A stretch of 29,691 nucleotides of DNA from SZAS-79 sp038329645 (GCA_038329645.1 JBBQNG010000014.1:1-29691), one strand, 5' to 3'. Counted from the stretch's first letter, positions 1-8,009 are shown. Notes: generated by a model not told the origin, from the letters alone. Numbers and translations are program-made.

Positions 1-234
1 ATCCTGCATGGCCTCGCCACCATGGGCGTTGCCGGGCACGCGTTGCTCAAGACGGTTTGCGGCTACGATCCGGCGCGTTTCAAGTCCATGGCGGTGCGGT
101 TTTCGGCGCCGGTATTCCCGGGCGAGACGATCCGCACGGAGATGTGGCGCGAGGCCGGTCGTGTCCAGTTCCGCGCCAGGTCGGTCCAGCGCGACCTCGT
201 CGTGCTGTCCCACGGCACGGCCGAGATCGCCTAG
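1..234 (+). CDS. MaoC-like enoyl-CoA hydratase, C-terminal part (5' truncated by window edge)
   Basis: The frame is open from the first base and ends at TAG 232-234, giving 77 visible residues. They begin ILHGLATMGVAGHALL and continue with a strand-rich stretch containing RFSAPVFPGETIRTEMW. This matches the C-terminal half of the MaoC/hydratase-2 hotdog fold, which hydrates trans-2-enoyl-CoA to (R)-3-hydroxyacyl-CoA. The catalytic Asp/His of that fold lie upstream of the window, so activity cannot be judged. ATG 22 is internal to the domain and is unlikely to be the real start. The context is lipid or acyl-CoA metabolism, since a thioesterase lies about 500 bases downstream. A MaoC domain fused to a longer protein is also possible. 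Confidence 0.75.
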   Translation: MLHGLATMGVAGHALLKTVCGYDPARFKSMAVRFSAPVFPGETIRTEMWREAGRVQFRARSVQRDLVVLSHGTAEIA

Positions 235-242
235 TTCGCCAG

Positions 243-257
243 GAAAGTTAAACTTTC
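243..257. other. Short palindrome after the MaoC gene, weak terminator candidate
   Basis: The sequence GAAAGTTAAACTTTC is a perfect dyad of 7-base arms around one base, followed by GTTTTCG. It sits 9 bases after the MaoC stop, in a 96-base gap that otherwise holds nothing I recognise. The position suits a terminator, but the stem is A/T-rich and the T-run is short. An operator is the alternative. Confidence 0.3.
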
Positions 258-330
258 GTTTTCGTAGATCGGCTTCTGTACTGGCCTTCAGCCAATTGTA
301 ATTTCCATTTTAGAAAAATTATTCGCAGCC

Positions 331-759
331 ATGCGCCTCTGGACCCTGCACCCGAAGTACCTCGACCCGCAGGGCCTCGTCGCGTTGTGGCGCGAAGCGT
401 TGCTGGCGCGCGCGGTCCTGCAAGGCAAGACGCGGGGCTACAAGCACCATCCCCAGCTCGATCGCTTTCGCGCGCATGCCTCGCCGCGATCGGCCATCAG
501 CGCTTACCTTTCCGCGGTCCATGCCGAAGCCACGGCGCGAGGCTACAACTTCGACCGAAGCAAGGTTGGGCCTGCGCGCACGATCACACTGATCCCGTCC
601 ACCACTGGCCAGGTAGCCTTCGAATGGGAACACCTGTTGCGCAAGCTGGCCAAGCGCAACCTGGAGGTACACGCGAAGTGGTCCGGCATTCGCAAGCCAG
701 CCTGCCATCCCCTGTTCAAGGCCGGCAAAGGCGGCATCGAACCGTGGGAGCGTCCGTGA
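331..759 (+). CDS. Pyrimidine dimer DNA glycosylase / endonuclease V family protein
   Basis: A 142-residue protein starting MRLWTLHPKYLDPQGLVALWREALLA. The motif order of LHPKYLD, a helix containing LWREALLA, and GYKHHPQLDRF is typical of the bacterial pyrimidine-dimer glycosylase family related to phage T4 endonuclease V (Pyr_excise). T4 endonuclease V removes UV-induced cyclobutane dimers and nicks the abasic site, using its N-terminal amine and Glu23. Glu22 here is in the comparable helix and could play that part, which is inference. The C-terminal half (residues 65-142) is less characteristic. The start is the first ATG of the frame with a weak ribosome site. The gene overlaps the downstream thioesterase by 4 bases (GTGA), so the two are probably co-translated although their functions look unrelated. 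Confidence 0.8.
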   Translation: MRLWTLHPKYLDPQGLVALWREALLARAVLQGKTRGYKHHPQLDRFRAHASPRSAISAYLSAVHAEATARGYNFDRSKVGPARTITLIPSTTGQVAFEWEHLLRKLAKRNLEVHAKWSGIRKPACHPLFKAGKGGIEPWERP

Positions 760-1175
760 CCGCGATCTGGAAGCAACCCGTCTCGGTGGAAAAGCTGACC
801 GAGATCCACATCGACACCGCGGTCGAGCACTTGGGCATCGAATTCCTCGAGGTCGGCGACAACTTCATCCGCGCCCGCGCGCCGGTCGACAAGCGCACCC
901 GGCAACCACTCGGCATCCTGCACGGCGGCGTCTCGGTGGTGCTGGCGGAAACGCTCGGATCGTGTGGCGCGGCGTTCTCCTCGCCCGCCGGACACCGCGC
1001 GCTGGGCCTGGATATCAATGCCAACCATCTTCGCGCGGTAACCGAGGGCTGGGTGACCGGCATCGCGAAACCTTTCCATATCGGCCGCACCACCCACGTC
1101 TGGCAGATCGAGCTGACCGACGAAAAGGGGCGCCTCACGTGCGTCTCGCGCATCACCATGGCAATTCTTTCGTGA
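756..1175 (+). CDS. PaaI/YdiI-type hotdog thioesterase
   Basis: A 139-residue protein from GTG 756, chosen because it overlaps the preceding stop as GTGA and has GGGAG at 746-750 as a ribosome site. The core ILHGGVSVVLAETLGS carries the HGG turn and Glu65 at the place of the catalytic carboxylate of YdiI/PaaI-like acyl-CoA thioesterases. Later features are GLDINANHLRAV and a C-terminal CVSRITMAIL strand, both typical of the family, which is usually 130-145 residues long. It should hydrolyse an aromatic or medium acyl-CoA to free acid and CoA in the cytoplasm. The exact substrate (1,4-dihydroxy-2-naphthoyl-CoA, phenylacetyl-CoA intermediates or others) cannot be read from sequence. Confidence 0.85.
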   Translation: MTAIWKQPVSVEKLTEIHIDTAVEHLGIEFLEVGDNFIRARAPVDKRTRQPLGILHGGVSVVLAETLGSCGAAFSSPAGHRALGLDINANHLRAVTEGWVTGIAKPFHIGRTTHVWQIELTDEKGRLTCVSRITMAILS

Positions 1176-1229
1176 CCGTATGTGCGCCAGACGGTTGAGC
1201 ACAGCCCCGCCGGGGGATAGAGTAGCGGC

Positions 1230-1529
1230 ATGACTACTCGCGAAGACCTCAAATCCGCCCTTGCCAGGGCACAAGCCGAATACGACAAGGCGGTGGCCAA
1301 CCGCAAGGCTGTCCCGGAAGTCGAGCGCCGCAGGCTCGGCGAGGACCGCCGCAGGGCCGTCACGGCCTGGGCCAAGGCGGTGGAAGACCGCCGCCAGGCC
1401 CTGTCCGACCGGCGCAATCCCAACGCAGACCTCGACAAGGCGCAGGCCGACCTCGAAAAGGCGGACGCCGACCTGAGGGCGGCGACCGCGGCGCTCGAGG
1501 CGATCGAGCGGGAGCTCGCGAAGCCCTGA
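1230..1529 (+). CDS. Small charged coiled-coil protein, unknown function
   Basis: A 99-residue protein that is almost entirely alanine, arginine, lysine, glutamate, aspartate and leucine. Repeated a/d-like hydrophobic spacing (ALARAQAEYDKAVANRKAV, then DLDKAQADLEKADADLRAA) points to one long helix or an antiparallel coiled coil. There is no signal peptide, membrane segment or cysteine. The start is ATG 1230, with GGGGGA at 1212-1217 as a distant, weak ribosome site. I do not recognise the family. A long minus-strand frame covers the same bases, but its Ser/Arg repeats are the shadow expected from these codons. It stands alone, with 54 bases before and 195 after it. Confidence 0.6.
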   Translation: MTTREDLKSALARAQAEYDKAVANRKAVPEVERRRLGEDRRRAVTAWAKAVEDRRQALSDRRNPNADLDKAQADLEKADADLRAATAALEAIERELAKP

Positions 1530-1724
1530 GCGAGGCTCACGGACCGCGCGCTACTCCCGACTCTATGCGGGGCATTGTGGCGGTTCGCATCTGGACCTCG
1601 CAGTCCGCCGTCAAAAGGGACGTCCATCCCATCAGATTCGCCCTATGAGGGGAACCAACCGAATTAATCTGTTGACGCGATCGCTCGGAGATTCCCCTGC
1701 AAGTTTGACAGTCCTGCGGCAACC
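1530..1724. other. Gap before the diguanylate cyclase gene, no feature recognised
   Basis: These 195 bases hold no convincing coding frame. TTGACG (1672-1677) and TTGACA (1705-1710) resemble -35 boxes. I see no -10 at proper spacing from the first, and the second is too close to the start codon at 1725. Confidence 0.4.
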
Positions 1725-2651
1725 ATGAAGCGCAATCAGGCAATGCCACCAACCGAAAAACCCCTGGTCCTGATCGTTGACGACCACCCGACCAATATCC
1801 AGGTGCTGGCTGCGGCGTTGAAAAGCGAATACCGCGTGAAAACCGCCACCAACGGGCGCACCGCGCTGGACCTCGCCAGCCATAGCGAGAAGCCGGACCT
1901 GATCATGCTCGACGTGACGATGCCCGAAATGGACGGCTACGAGGTATGTCAGCATCTCAAAAACACCGAAGCGACCAAGGACATCCCGGTGATCTTCGTC
2001 ACTGCCAAGCGCGAAATGGGCGACGAGGAACGCGGACTCAACCTGGGCGCGGCGGATTACATCACCAAGCCCTTCAGCCCGCTTATCGTGCGGGCGCGGG
2101 TGCGCAACCATATCGCTCTTAAGCAGAAAACCGACTTGCTCGAATCCCTCGCGTCTCTCGACGGTCTCACCGGCATTCCCAACCGGCGCAATTTCAGCGA
2201 AGCGATCGACAGCGAATGGCGGCGCGCAGGACGCAGCGACAAGCCCCTTTCCCTGATCATGGTGGATGTGGACTATTTTAAAGCTTACAACGATCACTAT
2301 GGCCATGGTGCGGGAGACGACTGCCTCAAGTACGTCGCCACGGCCCTGGCCAACATCCCGGTGCGCCCAGGCGATGTGGTGGCGCGTTACGGCGGCGAGG
2401 AATTTGTCGCGATCCTGCCGGATACGGATTTTGACGGGGCGAAAGCCATCGCCGAAGATTTCCGCAGCATGGTCGAAGCCCTGGCGCTGCCTCACGCCCA
2501 TTCCAGCGTCGCCGGGCATGTCACCATCAGCGCCGGTTTCGCCACCGCTCTGCTACCTCGTTCGAAGCGCTGGGAAGCCCTGCTGGAAGACGCGGACAAA
2601 ATGCTTTACCAAGCCAAACGGGCCGGCCGCAACCGGGTGTGCGGCATCTAG
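1725..2651 (+). CDS. Response regulator with GGDEF domain (diguanylate cyclase)
   Basis: A 308-residue two-domain protein. Residues 13-130 are a CheY-like receiver: Asp19-Asp20, phospho-acceptor Asp63 in LIMLDVTMPEMDG, Thr93 and Lys115 in ITKPF. After a short helix, residues 144-308 form a GGDEF domain with DGLTGIPNRR, DVDYFKAYND and GGEEF at 223-227. An RPGD at 214-217 lies exactly five residues before GGEEF, so the c-di-GMP inhibitory I-site is present. It should make c-di-GMP from two GTP when phosphorylated and be product-inhibited, in the manner of PleD/WspR. No kinase lies next to it; the histidine kinase at 24641 is the only one in the window. ATG 1743 is an alternative start, and neither has a strong ribosome site. 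Confidence 0.95.
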   Translation: MKRNQAMPPTEKPLVLIVDDHPTNIQVLAAALKSEYRVKTATNGRTALDLASHSEKPDLIMLDVTMPEMDGYEVCQHLKNTEATKDIPVIFVTAKREMGDEERGLNLGAADYITKPFSPLIVRARVRNHIALKQKTDLLESLASLDGLTGIPNRRNFSEAIDSEWRRAGRSDKPLSLIMVDVDYFKAYNDHYGHGAGDDCLKYVATALANIPVRPGDVVARYGGEEFVAILPDTDFDGAKAIAEDFRSMVEALALPHAHSSVAGHVTISAGFATALLPRSKRWEALLEDADKMLYQAKRAGRNRVCGI

Positions 2652-2819
2652 CGATTAACATGAGGACAAGCTTGCCGTCTCGCTAGTACCGGCATCGGCT
2701 CGCCCAATCGATCCGATCAGATTCGAACTTGAAGGCCCTCCCCAATCCCGCCGCGACTTACAATTACCTCCTTACCTGATCCAGCCGCAGAGCCTGGACC
2801 CGAACCCAAGGAGGAGACC

Positions 2820-3803
2820 GTGAAACCGATGTTCAGCATTGCCGCCATGCTCACCGCGATCGTCCTACTGCCGGGCATCGCGGCCGCGCAAGCCTTTCCG
2901 AACAAGCCGATCAAATACGTCGTGCCCTTCGCTCCCGGCGGACCCACCGACACGTTCTCGCGCGCCCTCACCGGGCAATTGTCCACCCAGCTCGGCCAGC
3001 CGGTCATCGTGGAGAACATCCCCGGTGCGGGCGCCTCGATCGGCATGGACCGGGTCGCCAAGTCGACGCCCGACGGCTACACGATCGGCCTGGCGACGAC
3101 TGGCACGCACGCGATCAATCCCGCGCTGTACGGGCCGCGCCTCACCTACAACGCGCTCAAGGACTTCAGCCCGCTGACGGTCGCGGTCGGCTACATCAAC
3201 ATCCTCGTGGTCAACCCAAACGTGCCGACAAAAACGGTCGGCGAGCTGGTCGCCTATGCCAAGGCCAACCCCGGCAAGGTGAATTTCGGCTCGGCCGGCA
3301 ATGGCTCGTCGAACCATCTCTCGGGCGAACTCCTCAAATCGCTGACCGGCGCGCCGATGCAGCACATCCCCTACAAAGGCTCGGGACCCGCGCTCACCGA
3401 CGTCATGGGCGGGCAGCTCACCTTCATGTTCGATTCGCCCTCCACCGTGCTGCCGCAGATCCGCGGCGGCAAAGTACGTGCGCTGGCCGTCACGACCGCA
3501 AAACGCAGCACCTATGCGCCGGAGATCCCGACTATGGACGAGTCGGGCATGCCCGGCTACTCGGAAGCCGGGAGCGACCTGTGGTACGGCATCGTCGGGC
3601 CGGCCGGCATCCCGAGATCGATCGTGGACAAGCTCAATGCGGAAATAGTAAAAGCCCTGCGCTCCCCGGAAATGGCCGAGCGCCTGAAAACGCAATACCT
3701 CGACGCCTGGCCGACGACGCCCGAGGAATTCCAGAAGATTATCGAGGCCGACTACGCGAAGTGGGGCAAGATCGTGCGCGCCTCGGGGGCGAAGATCGAC
3801 TGA
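2820..3803 (+). CDS. Bug/TctC-family tripartite tricarboxylate transporter binding protein
   Basis: A 327-residue periplasmic protein. The first 23 or so residues (MKPMFSIAAMLTAIVLLPGIAAAQA) are a Sec signal peptide. The mature part starts FPNKPIKYVVPFAPGGPTDTFSR, the typical Bug opening, followed by GQPVIVENIPGAGASIG, HIPYKGSGPALTDVMGG and a late EIPTMDESG. Bug proteins bind carboxylates, amides or aromatics in the periplasm. Many are orphans without their own TctA/TctB permease, as here. The start is GTG 2820, supported by a strong AAGGAGGAG at 2808-2816; ATG 2829 would shorten the signal peptide. It is the first gene of the catabolic cluster and overlaps the next gene by one base. The ligand is unknown. 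Confidence 0.93.
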   Translation: MKPMFSIAAMLTAIVLLPGIAAAQAFPNKPIKYVVPFAPGGPTDTFSRALTGQLSTQLGQPVIVENIPGAGASIGMDRVAKSTPDGYTIGLATTGTHAINPALYGPRLTYNALKDFSPLTVAVGYINILVVNPNVPTKTVGELVAYAKANPGKVNFGSAGNGSSNHLSGELLKSLTGAPMQHIPYKGSGPALTDVMGGQLTFMFDSPSTVLPQIRGGKVRALAVTTAKRSTYAPEIPTMDESGMPGYSEAGSDLWYGIVGPAGIPRSIVDKLNAEIVKALRSPEMAERLKTQYLDAWPTTPEEFQKIIEADYAKWGKIVRASGAKID

Positions 3804-5572
3804 TGGCCGCGGACCCTGTCAACCTCCGCGCCGGCCACGCTCAAGGCCAGCCCACCCTGCCGGACGCGCGCGGCCTCAACCTCTTCGACGCGGACCCGGG
3901 GTACCGGAGCCTGCTGTCGCTCTACCTGGAGCCGAAGCTGCTTGCCCACCTCCTGCCGCATTTCGGTCGTCTGGGCGCGCTTGCGGGGGGGCCGCTTGAC
4001 GACCATGCGCTGACGGCCGACAAGAATCCTCCGGTACTCCATCACCGCAAGCGCAGCGGCGAGAACGCCCAGTGGATCGAAAAGCACCCCGTCTACCGAA
4101 GCCTCGAGGAAACCGCGTTCGGCGAATACGGCCTCGCGGCGATGTCGCACCGCGCCGGCGTGCTCGGCTGGCCGCAGAAAATGCCGCCCGCGGTCAAGTA
4201 CGCGCTGACCTATGTCTACGTGCAGGCCGAATTCGGCGTGTGCTGCCCGCTGTCGATGACCGATGCTACCGCCAGGACCCTGTCCAAATTCGCGGACCCC
4301 GCCCTCATTGCACGCTATCTGCCCGGCCTCACCTCGCAGGATCTAGATGCGCTTACGCAGGGCGCGATGTTCATGACCGAACAGGGCGCGGGCTCCGACG
4401 TAGGGGCGACGCTCACTCGCGCGCTCGCCAAAGGCAATCACTGGCTGCTCTACGGCGACAAGTGGTTCTGCTCAAATGCCGACGCGGGCGTCGCCCTGGT
4501 ACTCGCGCGGCCCGAAGGCGCGCCAGGCGGGACCAAAGGCCTGTCGCTGTTCTTGCTGCCGCGCCTCCTGCCGGACGGCTCGCCGAACCAGTACCGCATC
4601 GTGCGCCTCAAGGAAAAGCTCGGCACGCGCGACATGCCCAGCGGCGAGATCGCGCTCGAAGGCGCGACCGCCTACATGGTCGGCGACGCGCAGCGAGGTT
4701 TTGCGCAGATGGCCGACATGATCAACATGTCGCGCCTGTCCAACGGCATGCGCGCGGCTGGCATGATGCGCCGCGCGCTCACAGAAGCGCTTTTCATCTC
4801 GCGCCGGCGCAGCGCATTCGGCAAGAACCTGATCGAGCTGCCGCTCATGCGCCGGCAGTTGCTCAAGCTCATGCTCCCCACCGAAGCCGCGCGCTCGGTC
4901 ATGCTTTACACGGCCGCCGAACTGGCCAAGGCCGATGCGGGCGACGAGGAAGCGCGCAAGCGCGTGAGGATCCTCACGCCGCTCATCAAGTTCCGCGCTT
5001 GCCGCGACGCGCGGCGCGTTACCGGCGACGCAATGGAAGTGCGCGGGGGCGCCGGCTACATCGAGGAATGGAGCGATGCGCGGCTGGTTCGCGACGCCCA
5101 CCTGGGCTCGATCTGGGAAGGCACCAGCAATATCGTCGCGCAGGACGTGCTGCGCGCGATCAAACGTGAAGGCTCGCTCGATGCGCTGCGCCCGGCGCTC
5201 GAGGCCATGGTTGAGGGCGTCGGGCACGCCGGCCTGCGCGCCGCCCTCGCCGGATCGCTCGCGCGCGCGTGCGATTTCGCGAGCATCTCGGCGCAAGGCG
5301 ACGACGCCGCCCACGCCCGGCAGGCAGCAACCGGCCTTTACTACGCCGCGGCGACGGCAATCCTCGCTTCCGAGGGCACGCAGCTCGCAAAGGCGGGCGA
5401 CGCACGCCGGGTGCTCCTTGCGGCGTTGGTCAACGAGCATCGATTGCGCGCACGCGATCCGCTCAAGCCGGCGCGCGGTGCGTTCGAAGGCGCGCTGGCC
5501 GATGCGCTGATGCCGGAAACGCCGGTTCTGCCGCAAGTTGCGGACGCCCTGCTCGCTGAATTCCGGCTCTGA
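3803..5572 (+). CDS. AidB-like acyl-CoA dehydrogenase
   Basis: A 589-residue flavoprotein from ATG 3803, which overlaps the previous stop (TGATG). The length and an N-terminal extension before the usual dehydrogenase fold match the AidB-like branch (E. coli AidB, 541 residues). Recognisable parts are MTEQGAGSDVGAT (flavin/substrate loop, about residue 192), WFCSNADA, the middle beta domain, RRSAFGKNLIELPLMR, and GGAGYIEEWSDARLVRDAHLGSIWEGTSNI, with Glu439 at the usual catalytic-base position. It would oxidise an acyl-CoA between C2 and C3 and reduce an electron-transferring flavoprotein. The cluster suggests a catabolic role rather than the alkylation-response role of AidB itself. The stop lies inside a short repeat (5568-5602). 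Confidence 0.9.
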   Translation: MAADPVNLRAGHAQGQPTLPDARGLNLFDADPGYRSLLSLYLEPKLLAHLLPHFGRLGALAGGPLDDHALTADKNPPVLHHRKRSGENAQWIEKHPVYRSLEETAFGEYGLAAMSHRAGVLGWPQKMPPAVKYALTYVYVQAEFGVCCPLSMTDATARTLSKFADPALIARYLPGLTSQDLDALTQGAMFMTEQGAGSDVGATLTRALAKGNHWLLYGDKWFCSNADAGVALVLARPEGAPGGTKGLSLFLLPRLLPDGSPNQYRIVRLKEKLGTRDMPSGEIALEGATAYMVGDAQRGFAQMADMINMSRLSNGMRAAGMMRRALTEALFISRRRSAFGKNLIELPLMRRQLLKLMLPTEAARSVMLYTAAELAKADAGDEEARKRVRILTPLIKFRACRDARRVTGDAMEVRGGAGYIEEWSDARLVRDAHLGSIWEGTSNIVAQDVLRAIKREGSLDALRPALEAMVEGVGHAGLRAALAGSLARACDFASISAQGDDAAHARQAATGLYYAAATAILASEGTQLAKAGDARRVLLAALVNEHRLRARDPLKPARGAFEGALADALMPETPVLPQVADALLAEFRL

Positions 5573-5602
5573 CTCCAATAAATCGACTCTGACCCCAATT
5601 AA
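5568..5602. repeat. Tandem imperfect repeat TCTGACYCCAATWAA
   Basis: Two 15-base units, TCTGACTCCAATAAA (5568-5582) and TCTGACCCCAATTAA (5588-5602), lie 20 bases apart and differ at two positions. The first contains the stop codon of the acyl-CoA dehydrogenase, and the second ends two bases before the ATG of the CoA-transferase. The repeat occupies the place where a ribosome-binding site would be expected. Its complement (TTGGGGTCAGA) resembles a motif I associate with dispersed repeat or transposon-linked sequence in Proteobacteria; that association is from memory and is uncertain. Confidence 0.6.
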
Positions 5603-5604
5603 CC

Positions 5605-6828
5605 ATGCCCGGTCCACTTTCACATATCCGCGTCCTCGACCTTTCCCGCGTGCTCGCCGGTCCCTGGGCGGCACAGAACCTTGCCGACCTCGGCGCCGAA
5701 GTCATCAAGGTCGAGCGGCCCGGCGCGGGCGACGACACGCGCGGCTGGGGACCGCCGTACATCAAGGACGGCGAAGGCCGCGACACGCCCGAGGCCGCGT
5801 ATTACGCCTCGGTCAACCGCAACAAGAAATCGGTCACCCTCGACATCGGCAAACCTGCCGGACAGGCAATCGTCCGTGAGCTCGCAGCCAAGTGCGATGT
5901 CCTCATCGAGAACTACAAGCTCGGCACGCTCAAGCGCTATGGCCTGGCCTACGACGACCTCAAGGGGCTCAACCCGCGCCTCATTTATTGCTCGGTCACG
6001 GGCTTCGGCCAGGACGGCCCTTACGCGCCGCGCCCCGGCTACGACTTCATCTTCCAGGGCATGGGTGGCCTGATGAGCATCACCGGCGAGCGCGACGGCG
6101 AGATCGGCGCCGGCCCGATGAAAGTCGGCATTGCGATCACCGATGTGCTCACCGGGATGTATGCCAGCCTGGCAATCAGCGCCGCGATCACGCATGTCGA
6201 GCGCACCGGCCAGGGCCAGTACATCGACCTCGCGCTGCTCGACACCATCGTCGCGTTCAACGCCAACCAGGTGGTGTCGTACCTCGCCTCGGGCAAGATC
6301 CCGCAGCGCTGGGGCAACGCGCACCCGCAGGTCGTGCCTTACGAAGTCTTTGCGACCTCGGACGGCCACCTGATCCTCGCGGTCGGCAATGACGGGCAGC
6401 ACGCGCGGTTCTGGAAAGTCGCGGGACGCCCGGAACTGGCCGAGGACCCGCTGTTCAAGACCAATTCGCAGCGCATCATTAACCGCAGGGCGCTCATCCC
6501 ACTGATCGCGGAGGTGATGAAGACAAAGACCAAGAAGGAATGGCTCGAGCTGCTCGAGGCCGCCACTGTGCCCTGCGGCCCGATCAACAACATGCAGGAA
6601 GTCTTCGAGGACCCGCAGGTGCAGCACAGGGGCCTGCGGGTCGACATGCCGCATTCGCTGGGCGGTGTCGCGCCGGTCGTGGCGAGCCCGATGCGCTTTT
6701 CGGAGACACCGGTCGAATACCGCATCGCGCCGCCGCTTCTCGGCGCGTACAACGAGGAGGTTTACCAGGGGCTCCTGGGAAAAAGCGCCGAGGAAATGCA
6801 GAAGCTCAAAGCCGCGGGCATCGTTTGA
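5605..6828 (+). CDS. CaiB/BaiF family class III CoA-transferase (first of a pair)
   Basis: A 407-residue protein opening HIRVLDLSRVLAGPWAAQNLADLGAEVIKVERPGAGD, the standard N-terminus of class III CoA-transferases. YYASVNRNKKSVTLDI, NYKLGTLKRYGLAYDDL and CSVTGFGQDGPYAPRPGYDF follow. Asp180 in GIAITDVLTGMYAS aligns with the Asp that forms the aspartyl-CoA anhydride in formyl-CoA transferase. The protein moves CoA from a donor thioester to a carboxylic acid in the cytoplasm; donor and acceptor are unknown. No Shine-Dalgarno sequence is visible before ATG 5605, because a short tandem repeat fills that spot. A second, divergent family member follows with a 4-base overlap, so a two-subunit enzyme is possible. 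Confidence 0.93.
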   Translation: MPGPLSHIRVLDLSRVLAGPWAAQNLADLGAEVIKVERPGAGDDTRGWGPPYIKDGEGRDTPEAAYYASVNRNKKSVTLDIGKPAGQAIVRELAAKCDVLIENYKLGTLKRYGLAYDDLKGLNPRLIYCSVTGFGQDGPYAPRPGYDFIFQGMGGLMSITGERDGEIGAGPMKVGIAITDVLTGMYASLAISAAITHVERTGQGQYIDLALLDTIVAFNANQVVSYLASGKIPQRWGNAHPQVVPYEVFATSDGHLILAVGNDGQHARFWKVAGRPELAEDPLFKTNSQRIINRRALIPLIAEVMKTKTKKEWLELLEAATVPCGPINNMQEVFEDPQVQHRGLRVDMPHSLGGVAPVVASPMRFSETPVEYRIAPPLLGAYNEEVYQGLLGKSAEEMQKLKAAGIV

Positions 6829-8009
6829 CCGGAACGCCCGCCCCGCTGCCCTACGCCGGGCTTCGCGTACTGGACATGTCGCAGGGCCTCGCGGGGCCCT
6901 ACTGCGCCGGGCTGCTCGGCATGCAGGGCGCGGCCGTGATCAAGGTCGAGCCGCCGGCCGGGGACTGGATCCGCAGCGCGGGCGGCGGGCGCGAGGACAT
7001 GACTTCGCTTGCGGTCATGGGCAACCTGGGCAAGCGCTCGGCGTGCATCAACGCCGCCACGCCCGAAGGCAAGGCGCTGATGCTGAAGATGGCGCGCTCG
7101 GCCGATGTATTCGTGCAGAATTTCCGTCCCGGCGTGATCGAGCGGCTGGGCCTCGATTACGCGACGCTGGCCAAGGACCAACCCGCCCTTGTCTACGTAT
7201 CGATCACGGGCTTCGGTCCCAGCGGCCCGGATGCGGGCAAGGCGGCCACCGACTCGGTGCTGCAGGCTTTCACCGGTATGGCGCACATCAACCGCGATGC
7301 GGAAGGCACGCCGCGCCGGATTCCCTTCCTCGTCCCCGATACGGTGACCGGCGTGTATGCGGCGCAGGCGACAGGCGCGGCGCTGTATTCGCGTGCAATG
7401 ACCGGCAAAGGCCGCCACATCGAAATTTCGCTCATGGATGCGTGCGCGGCGCTGCAGGCCGCACCGATCCTCGATGCCTTCCTGAGCGACGGCAAGCCCG
7501 CCGCACCGATTACGGTGCCCTCCGGCATATTCAAGACGCGTGACGGCTACATCACCGTCACCAGCCTGAACGAAAAGATGTTTGCCTCGGTGCTCAAAGT
7601 GCTCGGGCTGGAAGCGCTGGCGGCGGATCCGCGTTTCTCGACCGTTTCCGAACGCCAGAAGAATGCGGCGATCGTCAACCTCGAAGTGTCCGTCCGCCTG
7701 GTAGCCGAAAGTTCTGCGCACTGGCTGCGGGTTTTCTCCGCCGCCGACGTGCTCTGCGCCGGGGCGCTCGACTACGCGGAATTCCGAGCCGCGCCACAGA
7801 CAGGGCATCGGCAGACCTTCTGCGACGTGGACCAGTTTCCGTTCGGCACGTTACCCCTGCCCCGCGTGCCGGGAGGCGACCGCGAATGGCCGCTCGGCCC
7901 CACCCCGCGCGTCGGCGAGCACACGCTCGAAATCCTCACCGAAGCCGGCGTATCGGAGGCCGAGTGCGCCGCGCTGCTGGCTGCCGGCGTGATCCGGCAG
8001 GCGTCGTAG
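6825..8009 (+). CDS. CaiB/BaiF family class III CoA-transferase (second of a pair)
   Basis: A 394-residue protein. The start is placed at TTG 6825 because it overlaps the preceding stop as TTGA and lies just before the conserved opening GLRVLDMSQGLAGPYCAGLLGMQGAAVIKVEPPAGDW; no ATG is available there. NFRPGVIERLGLDY and SITGFGPSGPDAGK follow. Asp172 in FLVPDTVTGVYAA aligns with the catalytic Asp of the family. It is clearly divergent from its upstream neighbour, so this is not a recent duplication. Tight overlap with that neighbour suggests coupled translation and perhaps a heteromeric transferase. The C-terminal 100 residues are more variable. The substrate is unknown. Confidence 0.92.
   Translation: MTGTPAPLPYAGLRVLDMSQGLAGPYCAGLLGMQGAAVIKVEPPAGDWIRSAGGGREDMTSLAVMGNLGKRSACINAATPEGKALMLKMARSADVFVQNFRPGVIERLGLDYATLAKDQPALVYVSITGFGPSGPDAGKAATDSVLQAFTGMAHINRDAEGTPRRIPFLVPDTVTGVYAAQATGAALYSRAMTGKGRHIEISLMDACAALQAAPILDAFLSDGKPAAPITVPSGIFKTRDGYITVTSLNEKMFASVLKVLGLEALAADPRFSTVSERQKNAAIVNLEVSVRLVAESSAHWLRVFSAADVLCAGALDYAEFRAAPQTGHRQTFCDVDQFPFGTLPLPRVPGGDREWPLGPTPRVGEHTLEILTEAGVSEAECAALLAAGVIRQAS

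Noticed and set aside
716..1627. Long minus-strand open frame with Ser/Arg/Ala repeats
   Set aside because: It is antisense to the thioesterase and the coiled-coil gene. Its repetitive composition follows from their codons, and no domain or ribosome site is visible.
1632..2519. Long minus-strand open frame opposite the diguanylate cyclase
   Set aside because: The plus-strand frame has complete receiver and GGDEF motifs, and the antisense translation has no recognisable fold.
2759..2764. TACAAT as -10 box upstream of the first Bug gene
   Set aside because: No matching -35 is found at 16-18 bases, and a single hexamer is weak evidence. The cluster surely has a promoter in 2652-2819, but I cannot place it.
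4472..5674. 400-codon minus-strand frame opposite the AidB-like gene
   Set aside because: This is a high-GC antisense shadow. It is arginine-rich without motifs, and it is contradicted by the intact dehydrogenase on the plus strand.
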